In this document: in pieces, positions 55,725 to 64,000 of the stretch
How the letters are laid out: the number at the start of each line of letters is the position of its first letter
Position numbering within the stretch: position 1 is the first letter of the stretch
Notes under the pieces: generated by a model
What the model was told of the DNA's origin: nothing
Seen by the model: only the letters and a program-made list of their open reading frames with translations
Databases searched by the model: none
Program-made: the position numbers and the translations under genes
Source: Ceriagrion tenellum
Taxonomy: Eukaryota > Arthropoda > Insecta > Odonata > Coenagrionidae
Length of the DNA: 64,000 bases
Direction of reading: 5' to 3'
Assembly: GCA_963169105.1 (NCBI GenBank)
Contig: OY720641.1
Span: forward strand, 4,293,258-4,357,257

Positions 55725-57940
55725 ATAATACCTTTGCGAAGTCACCCGCAAGTGCTCGTAAGTACGAAATTTCACAGAGGAAAATACATCTGCCTTCGCA
55801 TTCAATGGTGTAAGAACTCAAAATGAGGCCTCCATATTAAACCAATAATGAGTACAAATTCCTAGTTAATCTCTATATTCGTTAGGGTTTGTTCGTGCGC
55901 GGTGGAAACCCAAACGAATGCAGAACCTTATAAACTTCGTTACCGGTATTTATGTAATTACTATATCTTGTTGATATTTCTATAATCAGCATTTTCAGGG
56001 TTGGACCGTTATTTGACGGAAGTTTTCCGACGGACAGTCCAGTTATTCGCTCATACCGATCAGCCTTCAGCCTTGAAAAAGTTTCAGCCCCACTACCTGA
56101 CCGTAGGTTTCGCCGGCTCGGAGTTTCCGTGGTTATTGACCTAGAATAAGTATCAGTTATATTCATATTGTATTCTAAAGCAAGTCTAATGGCTAAGTTT
56201 TTACCTATAGATAATTTGCATGAAAATGTGCATTTATTTTCGTTTGAACCATGCATAAAATCAATTCTCCCGTAGTGTATACGAATTTTATCATTCTGCT
56301 CGAAAAACAGATCTCATATTTTTATTTCCTTCTCTCCGCTACTTCCTTCTCTTTCCCTGATTGTTTACTCAGTGTGTATCTTAATTGTCTCTTCCCGTGA
56401 ATTATATGTGGGACCTTACATTAAAAGTCGTCGTATAATCGCAAAGTTATTGTACTTCATTCTCTCAGGAGTAATAAAATCTCGTTCTAGCAGCTACGAG
56501 TAATTTCCCTCTCTTTGATCTAACAATAGGACATGCTGGCGTAATCAAGGAGCGTGATAATTTTGAATCATCTGATATCTGTTTTGAATGATGTTTTATA
56601 GGTTTGACCCTTATATTTTAGATGTTACGTCATATAATGTAAGAGAATATTTTGGTTTGAGGTAAAAATATTTGTGCTATGTTACGATGTTAAACAGGTA
56701 TTTGATACCCTAAATGCTCAGAAGTGACGTGGAATGTTGATGGAAATCCCTTTCTAGCTTCCTTCATGTTCCAATGCCAACGTAATAGCTTCAAGCCTTG
56801 GCAAAAATGCTTAAAATTCTGTAATAATTTGTTTTGAATTTATAACTAAACGTCCTCGTCTCAACCAATTTTTAGAACTATTATCTTTGCATCCGACATT
56901 CCTTTGACGCCACCGCGTGCTTAAGTGCTTTTCGTGATGATAATATTTTCGGCCTAAGAGGTGGGGATGATTAGTATACCATGTTGTTAGGTTTTTTCGA
57001 GCCCTTCAGGGCAAAAATAGGTTTTTAATGGTAATGCCTACTCCGTTCCTCCTTCCTAATTACTTAAAAATCATTCTTAAAGACAAAATATGCTTATGTT
57101 TGTAGCTTCATTTTGACTTCGAGCTGGATGTATCAATACTAAAGCCTAAATGAAGAAATCTTTTCAAAGGAAAACTGTTTCTTAAAGTTGGAAGTTATAA
57201 TTTACTCATTCGGAAGCAATTAAAACGATCAAATTATTTATTATGTCGTTTATTTTCCACAGAAAAGATACATTTTTGCTTAGATGGATAATTAGGGAGC
57301 ACTGTAATTGGCGTTTTGTAATCTTCTGAATACATTTTTCTGACAAGAGGACGTCAGTTTGTATATCTGGGTTCTCCGCCCTCTCGTGTCGACGGGCGTA
57401 ACTCTTCCTGAAGGTAATTGGTGAAAGCTATGCCGAAATGGGCTTATTTTTCACGAGGAATAGTTTTCTCACTAGAGACCGAAAGGCAATCTCATCAACT
57501 GAATGAAATTTTTAATGGATTATGCGGAACTCAGCGGCGACTGAATTGAAATGGAAATGCATTTTGTAGATCCATTTGGAAATGCTCACACCACCTACTG
57601 GAAGAATGAAAAATTCCACTAGTAAATCATCTGTCCATTTTTTTCCGGCATCATTTTTAAAAGAAAATCTTGCGGAGTAGAGGTGATGAATCGACTCGGA
57701 AATTTACTGTTTCAGTTTTGTCAGTCCCTCTTTTAGTAAATAGACTGAAATCTCGAAGGGGAGATGGGTGATTTGCACTAACATTTTGGCACGTCGAGAA
57801 TTGATATGATTAAAATTGATTGAAATATTTTGATTTTCTCTTAGGCTTAAGTTTTTTGACATTTTTACCGCATTAACTAAGGAAACATCTATACCTATTT
57901 TGTTTGTTACTTTCGTAATCTCGCTGTTTTCTGATAATTA
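55725..57940. other. Unannotated DNA
   Basis: AT-rich, with no gene, RNA or repeat recognised. The minus frame 55882-56256 (124 codons) has no known domain. Confidence 0.45.
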
Positions 57941-58134
57941 TCGGACCCGGTGGTGGCGGGGTAAAGTCCTCGCCTGCTAACCCGAGGGTCGCGGGTTTGA
58001 GTCCCGCCTGGGTAGAATATTATATCCTCAGGACATGAGTGTTTGTGTCTCGCCCGTTGTTATTGTTATTCACCTGACGTAAATTGGCCCATTGTGCTGT
58101 ATTCGGGATAGTGAAGATTAATATAAATAAATAA
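57941..58134 (+). mobile_element. tRNA-derived SINE, copy 3
   Basis: The head TCGGACCCGGTGGTGGCGGG (A-box region) is followed by an anticodon-arm-like CCTCGCCTG..CCCGAGG and a five-pair T arm GCGGG-TTTGAGT-CCCGC that includes the B box. The body ends GTGCTGTATTCGGGATAGTG, then an AATAAATAAATAAG-type tail. It is the same family as the minus-strand copies at 3773 and 5416, and it is the least decayed tRNA head of the three. Confidence 0.87.
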
Positions 58135-58578
58135 GTATATATGTCATCATGAAATAGAACAATATCATATCGGTAGCATTATAGCTTCTCGAAAAAATTT
58201 TTGTTGGATACGGTGAAATTTAATTTTTTTATCTTATTCCCTAAAAGTACTTTCTATTGTTTCCGGTAATGATATTAGTTCAAAAACTGATTTGATGTCA
58301 TATATTTGGAGTAACTACCATGGTTAGGAAAATAACTGTGATTATTTTATCGTCATTTTGGCTACAAAATATGATAAAACATGTGTTTTGCTGAACATCT
58401 TCGATGTCTTCTCCGAGGTGGCCCTCTATTATATTTGAGCAAGTTTCATGATCATGCGATTGGAATAATGAAAGACCGAAGACGAATGGACAGAAATATC
58501 AAGAGCTCGTATCTCAGAAAGCATTATAAAAATCGGAAGAGAAGGCAATAAAAAATATAACAACTTCATCCATCCATT
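58135..58578. other. Unannotated DNA
   Basis: Nothing recognised in this AT-rich stretch. Confidence 0.45.
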
Positions 58579-58655
58579 TCATCCGGCCCCCTTTTATCTC
58601 AAGGCTTTCGCTCTCGTTAAAGTTTCCGACAAAGGAATTTCCATTTCTTTTCCCC
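58579..58655 (+). repeat. Dispersed direct repeat, unit 1
   Basis: Matches 59599-59676 in the same orientation: TTTTATCTCAAGGCTTTCGC, AGTTTCCG, AAGGAA and TTCCATTTCTTTTCCCCG, with a few substitutions. The two lie about 1.02 kb apart, and similarity stops on both sides. Confidence 0.85.
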
Positions 58656-59386
58656 GTAACACTCAACTTAGCAAAAACGCGGTCGCATATGAAAGCGGTG
58701 AACCGCGAAGAGCCAGGGAGTTGTAATTCGTTTTAACGCGTCCCGAGTTTTCTGAATAGGCATTATCTTCACCATTCAGTCAGTCATATCCGAAGCTTGA
58801 CTTTCTTGATTCCGTGTATGGTAGAAAATGGTTGGAACAAGATTATTTTCTCCAGAAGAATTTGTGCCGTGCATTGAGCATTGTCTCTTAAATAGAAAAC
58901 CGCTTCTGCTGATATTAATATAGTTTTTTGTGTTTTTGTGTGCATTAGAAAGACTGGTTTGCTCCATAAATGGTTTAAAACGGGGTCGATCCAATCTTGA
59001 TGTGATTGGTAATGTTTAACAATGCCTTGCGGGAAAAGAATGTATTTGGTAAAATATTCGGATTCACTGTTGAACGTCAATTTCCCTTCAAGGACTAACT
59101 TTGAAAGCTATGCTGTAAACGGGTTTTAAGGCTATATTTTTAAAAGAGATTTATTATTATAAATCATTGAATAAGAATGATTTTTTAAATGATTTATTAT
59201 TTTATATATTTCTTGGTTCATGAAATATAACACTTTAAGTATTAATTTATGTGGATTCATAGGATCAGGCGACAGCAATGCCAAGTCCGTTTGGATATTC
59301 TTGTAAAGTTACACCTACTCATTTTAACCTTCGCTTCTAATTTTTTCTGAGGATTTAATGGTTACATTTACAAAACCACATACTTA

Positions 59387-59475
59387 AAAACACACACGAC
59401 CCGGGTTTCAACGCTTAAGCGTCATTTTCAGGTACTCAACGCTTAAGCGTCATCTTCACCTGAAGATGACGCTAG
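59387..59475. mobile_element. Foldback fragment with hammerhead-like cores
   Basis: The minus strand has two tandem units of CTGAARATGACGCTTAAGCG with GTTGA. The second continues into GAAACCCGGGTC. A 12-bp inverted repeat GCGTCATCTTCA / TGAAGATGACGC (59447-59472, two-base centre) joins the minus-strand unit to a truncated plus-strand unit. The arrangement is head to head, as at 28.7, 41.5 and 62.6 kb, but with different stem sequences. Confidence 0.6.
59398..59431 (-). ncRNA. Hammerhead-ribozyme-like motif (ACCCGGGU stem III)
   Basis: Minus strand: CTGAAAA (G8 replaced by A; the neighbouring tandem unit has the permitted GAAGA), T, stem II GACGC-TTAA-GCGTT, GAAA, palindrome ACCCGGGT, C (GUC triplet), then GTGTGTG. 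Its stems share no sequence with the 10, 26/28 and 41 kb motifs while keeping the same spacing. That supports a real conserved structure rather than one repeated sequence. Confidence 0.5.
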
Positions 59476-59598
59476 AGAAAATGATCATTCGAATAGCAAT
59501 ATATATTTCTTATTCGGTGATAGATAAGTGAAAAAGAATTCTGCTGACTCATTCGAATTGTGATATTGCATGATGTTTCGTCTCGCCGAGCGATTGTC

Positions 59599-59676
59599 TC
59601 ATCCAGCACCCTTTTATCTCAAGGCTTTCGCTCCTGTTTAAGTTTCCGTCGAAGGAAATTCCATTTCTTTTCCCCG
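59599..59676 (+). repeat. Dispersed direct repeat, unit 2
   Basis: Second member of the pair with 58579-58655. No coding or structural signature was seen in it, and its origin is unknown. Confidence 0.85.
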
Positions 59677-62544
59677 GTCATGTGTAGTTTCTTCAAAATT
59701 CGGGGATTTTGCATTACGACTTCTCGTAATCGTCTCAATACATTCTCCATTTGTTTTCCATTGACACACTCTACCCCTTAAATTGTTTCAAAGAAGAAAA
59801 TGGGTTTTCAATTACCAGAGGATGCCTACCGTGATCATCCGGGATGTTTCAAATTCTCCAGGAAGCGAGCTGATGGCTGCGCGTAGGTTTTAATTTAAAC
59901 AAGCTGTAAAAAGAATCCTAATTTTTCAAAACTACTCGATGCACCTCATTATTTCTTATTCCCTTGTGCAAAGCTGAAATAAGAGTGGTAAAATAATTCC
60001 TGAGAGACCCATTAATTTTTTTCCAATGTAAAGTTCTTATTGAAGAGGATAGGAGAAACTATTTTCTAGCACCTCAGCCTTGATAAATGATCAGGTGGCA
60101 TGAGTTAACGAGGCAAAGAAAAGTCGACTTAAATTCTTCCTTGGTGAAGGATCGAAGCCTACACAACTTATTCCGTCGAATGATTTCTTCTGGTCAGCAG
60201 CATAACTAATTACTTGGCAGAGGTAATGTCTCGGAGAAAACCTTGACACATTTACTGTAATGTCTTTTCGTGTTAGGAAATTTCTCTGTGACCAATTTTT
60301 AAAAAATCCTACGATGGAGAGTGCACAAAGTTCCTTTTTTTAATCGAAATTCAACTTTCTCATTTACTCGTGATAATGCTTTACAGGGGAGGTAACTGGG
60401 GCGTAATGCAGACATGGAAATCACTGCAAAATATTGCTTTAAACTATGTAGTAGGCTTTTAGAGTTCGATGCTTTGGTACTTTGAATATCCTCAGCGCCA
60501 AAATGCCTGAGAATCTGCAGTTCTGTGGACCGATCTGATTCCTTGCCATAAGATACCCATATTTCATACTCAGTACATCATTATTTTCCATTTCCTATCT
60601 GTGCTAAATCAAGTTATTTATTGTACACGGCAGATTACTCGTGTCTTTCGACAGTGAATATTATCTTAGTTAGGTAAACCAATAATGTAGTTTTTCGTCA
60701 TGATAACTGTATTGGAGGTGTCATCGGCCAAAGGCGAATTATTTACTAGACCAAAAAGGTGGTAAAGATATTTCAGTTGATTAATTATCATGTGCATTAT
60801 CAAGCCTGTAAACACGTAATTTATGGTCTCAATTCCGTGTTATTTTGATTACGTGGATCAACAAAATGAGGACGAAAATTCAATAGTAAAATATTATTCA
60901 ACCAGCCAATACCTCCCTCTATTTGTTACACACTGTCCTCCTTTTTGTACACAGATCGGCCATTGGTACCCAACGATGCCGAAGTCCAGCCGGCTCGTTT
61001 TACAGAGACAAACGATCTGCTTCCTTTTGTTCATTAGTCCGTCCACCCTTCACCGAAACTAAAAGCAAGCATTTCCCTCTTCATCCGTGTACTTGCTGGA
61101 GGAAAACGTATCTGATTTTCTCTTCCCTCACCGCTCTCTATCTCTTTCCCCTTCTCCAGACAAATGAAACAAAAAACGAACGCTTCCCGCCGTCTGGCCT
61201 GGAATTCTTGCTCACCAATTTATTTTTTTTCGTCGCACTTACTTACTCGGCGTCATCCCAGTTTGGCTCCTCGCACAGAATTTCACCGAGATCCCTCCAC
61301 ATTCCGCCAAACATATTATTCACCGTCGTCTGAAAGGGCGCCCCCTACTATAGGTGATCTAGCCCCCTGTAGGAAGGAAGTTCGGCGTTGCCACCTTTTC
61401 GGGTCAAGTGCTACAGGCCTTAAGACCAAAATCACTATAGGACGTTTCGCATTTATGTATGGGTTCTTGTGGAGATTTTTTCCTCTGTAAATCTTGATAC
61501 GGCCGGAGGTTCGACGTTACCCAACAGCACCAGGGAAATTAATATTGTTCTGTGGAGTATTATAACTTTAAACAGCCCAGGAGCGACAGTTCTGCACTTC
61601 CTTACCTGCTAGCGTCGATTTCGGACGTAGTGTTCTTTTGACTTCGATTCCCTGCACTCAGTTGACCCTGAATAACTACTTTACTTTTCGATCCATGGCC
61701 AACTTTTCTGGGTACCTGGACTACTGTGCAGCGGTGACCACACAATGTTTGGCATCGGCGCTCTCCCTAAGGCACATTATAACAGCCAAAATTTGGAACG
61801 CCCAATAGGAAATTCATTTTTCATAATTTTTTTACAGGTGCTGGTAGTTCCTTTCACAGTTTACTTGTTTCTTATCATGGCTATGCAATTTTGCAAACCA
61901 TACATTTGGTTCAAAAGGAAAAAAATCACTAAGATAGCTTGGAATGGTTTGCAAATGGCCACCTCCTCCATACCAAGCGTTTGTGAGAAAATATTTAAGT
62001 CAGATAAAGCCCGTTTGTTGAGCTTGCGCTGGCACCTTTAGGATAGCCGTCAAAATGCTGAATCCGGCGCCATTACGAAATCATTGAACTTATTTTTTAG
62101 CAATTATGACCCGTAGTCTGCTTGCTGGTTGCTATTCTACTGATTGACTCCATTGATCTAACGGTTCCAATGAGCTATAATATAAACGACAGGAGGAAAC
62201 CGAGTGACCTCTCTTTAAATTTTGGTCAACGATCCTTATCGTCGATTAATGAGAATTATTGTCGGAGAAAAAGGCATACGTCATTGCTCATTACAATGGT
62301 CCGTGGGAAACGTATTTTAACTGTTTTGTTCGAAAATTCTCGGAGAGTATCATGCGAAAGATGGTGTTTTTTTCATGGCTTTCGGAGCTTTCTCACTGCC
62401 TGTTAAAGTTTTTGAGTCCCATCATTAAAAAAAGTAATAATCTAATTCCAACGTGCTAAGATATTTGCCAGAAATACATTCGATTAATTCTAGCCTGAGA
62501 TAAACTCGATTAATTTTGGCTTAACTTTGTGAAAATCCATTCTA
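59677..62544. other. Unannotated DNA
   Basis: No gene recognised. 60900-61490 is pyrimidine-rich, with overlapping plus frames (60923-61333, 61164-61490) that have no known domain. Elsewhere nothing is seen. Confidence 0.45.
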
Positions 62545-62679
62545 AAGAATTCAAATGCGATATGGTACTTTTTTCACAGTTTTTTATTTCAGGTCGACCG
62601 GTTTCGTCGCCTATGTGACGAAACCGGTCGACATGAAATAAAAAACTGTGAAAAAGTACCATATCGCATAAGAATTCTT
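62545..62679. mobile_element. Palindrome of about 63-bp arms around ACCGGUC motifs
   Basis: The left arm 62545-62609 and right arm 62618-62679 are inverse with only a few differences, around an 8-base centre GCCTATGT. Each arm carries GACGAAACCGGTCGAC at the centre side and GATATGGTACTT and AAGAATTC towards the outside. The GAAA, ACCGGU and C parts match the 3' half of the hammerhead-like motifs at 10.4 and 41.6 kb. The CUGANGA halves are missing from the centre. Confidence 0.8.
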
Positions 62680-63983
62680 TATAAATACATTGAGTCGAAG
62701 ATTGGAAAATAGCGAGAGATCAGACTCGAGAAAAATTTTCTGAATCGTTTTTCTTCCAGAAACGGAATGAGCGAGGATCATCGTAAAAAAGTCGATCCAT
62801 TCCTAATTGTGGGTTGAAGTTCTTAACCTTGGCTTGGAAATTGAGCTAATCTCATTAATTATTGCAAGACTTGAAAAATGATAGTTGGTGTTAATTAATG
62901 TTCGAAATCGAACTTTTCAAATTTTGAGATTATCCAATGATTGAATTTCTTGAAAAAGAAAGGCGGATTACGCCTCTTTTTACGCATATTTCCTCTATTT
63001 TAGACGGTTTTATCTCTTAGTAATCCAACTGAAAGCGCTTATAACCGAGAAACCTGCCATTGTGTATGAATTTTATCGACATTGGAGGTTGTTGTGAAGT
63101 TGAAACGGGCCCTTGAAACGGCCATATATTCGGGGAGGCTGGCATTTTGTCTCAACGTAGAATGTGGCAAAAAATTAACTTTGCAATGTTTCTCAGGGTA
63201 GCAGAGGTGTTTGTGGGTACGGTGAGGTACGGTAAAAGCTTTCGTGGTTGGCATGGGGACGTGGAGGGGAGGTGGGTAGTGCGGGAGGGAGGGTTGGTGA
63301 GTGTATCCCCTCATTTTGGCATCCTTCCCCAGTCTCCCCTTCCCCTCTCTGGATCCCTGGCTTCCGTTCCTAAGTTTAAACGAGACGAGGCTGGCGCCTG
63401 GGCGCCACTCCCCCAACAAAAGTCTAAAATCGTATTTTACCCTGAGCCATTTAAGCTCGGGGAGGACACGTTGGTCTCACCTGAACGCACGGAAACAAAG
63501 GTCTGGCGAGATTGGTCTCCTGCGGTTAAGGAAGTTTGGAAATGTTTATTCCTTTAGCAATTAAACGGGTATCTGATGGAAAATGTTTTGCGATCCTACT
63601 TTTTTACCCGTCACATTTGATTAGATTCGTGGACTATTTGTGGAGTTGACCAAAAGCTGACGTAATTTGCGACAGAGAGGGAGTTCCAGCGAGATTTCTC
63701 ACTAGTTACCACATTCGAAATTTAATTTCATGGTGTGATTGCACTGTTGAGTTACTTCTGCAAGTTGATTCTGAAGGTGCAGTGCAGAGACTTGCTGGTT
63801 ACCTTTCACACTGGGAAAAATACATCTCTGCAAGTGAATTGCGAAAGTTTCAGTAGTTCTGCAAGCGGATTTTTCAGAGCCGTGTACGCGTGCAGTTTAG
63901 GAAGAAGTTCGCTTGCTGAAAGTAACTTCTGCCAGTGTTTCCCCACCGATGAATGAAATCATATAAGTGTCCTCCGTATAGCA
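62680..63983. other. Unannotated DNA with a GC-richer patch
   Basis: 63140-63530 is GC-richer, with overlapping frames on both strands (plus 63147-63557, minus 63039-63419) and no known domain. The rest is AT-rich with nothing recognised. Confidence 0.45.
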
Positions 63984-64000
63984 CCCAAGTAGGGATCGGG
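63984..64000 (-). mobile_element. Edge of a second-family SINE
   Basis: CCCAAGTAGGGATCGGG is identical to 24237-24253 inside the nested SINE and in the same orientation. The match runs to the window end, so the element probably continues beyond it. Confidence 0.45.

Noticed and set aside
60923..61333. 136-codon plus-strand frame
   Set aside because: Encoded by pyrimidine-rich sequence; serine, leucine and phenylalanine excess follows from composition.

Overview
This window is eukaryotic, AT-rich, gene-poor DNA, most likely from an arthropod and probably an insect. No intact cellular protein gene, rRNA or tRNA gene can be supported. Long open frames are absent and stops are dense in all frames. 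The only recognisable protein homology is to retrotransposon polymerases. The LINE 3' end with paired CTACATCTAC and CCCTGCGAGCC..GGCAGGG motifs, tRNA-derived SINEs and TIR-only DNA elements all fit a large insect genome. I cannot name the species.

Layout. 0-10 kb: unique DNA with a solo LINE 3' UTR (1269-1590), a SINE with a LINE-type tail (3431-3535), and two minus-strand tRNA-derived SINEs, one carrying a perfect 68-bp internal duplication (5416-5673). 10-25 kb: a Harbinger-type MITE, a hammerhead-ribozyme-like motif (10430-10460), and the main retrotransposon cluster. That cluster holds a CR1/jockey-type LINE fragment at 15815-16615, a longer minus-strand copy with endonuclease, reverse transcriptase and 3' UTR parts at 17474-20145, and a third at 21846-22140. 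22-30 kb: three copies of a 550-580 bp TTAA-flanked nonautonomous DNA element, and two palindromic elements containing hammerhead-like cores. 30-43 kb: two related LINE C-terminal tails, the second Harbinger MITE, hAT-like ends, and a fourth TTAA element interrupted by a foldback insertion at 41 kb. 45-55 kb: degenerate polymerase C-termini of a second LINE type, the fifth TTAA element, and another CR1-type copy. 55-64 kb: a TIR element, a plus-strand SINE, and two further foldbacks with hammerhead-type sequence at 59.4 and 62.6 kb.

How the parts relate. The CR1-type LINE occurs with at least three 3' UTR subtypes that share one terminal hairpin and tail, and a tRNA-derived SINE at 3.4 kb ends in the same tail, so the LINE probably mobilised it. 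The TTAA and Harbinger elements have no transposase here and depend on copies elsewhere. The most interesting system is the set of foldbacks. At five loci with otherwise unlike sequence a CUGANGA core (intact, or altered as noted for each locus), a 4-5 bp stem II and GAAA are followed by a loop-less palindromic stem III such as ACCGGU, ACCUAGGU or ACCCGGGU, and then the cleavage nucleotide. A sixth locus, at 62.6 kb, keeps only the 3' half of this motif. This is the minimal hammerhead arrangement known from Penelope-like retroelements. Several copies are fused head to head, with the CUGANGA ends meeting at the centre of the palindrome.
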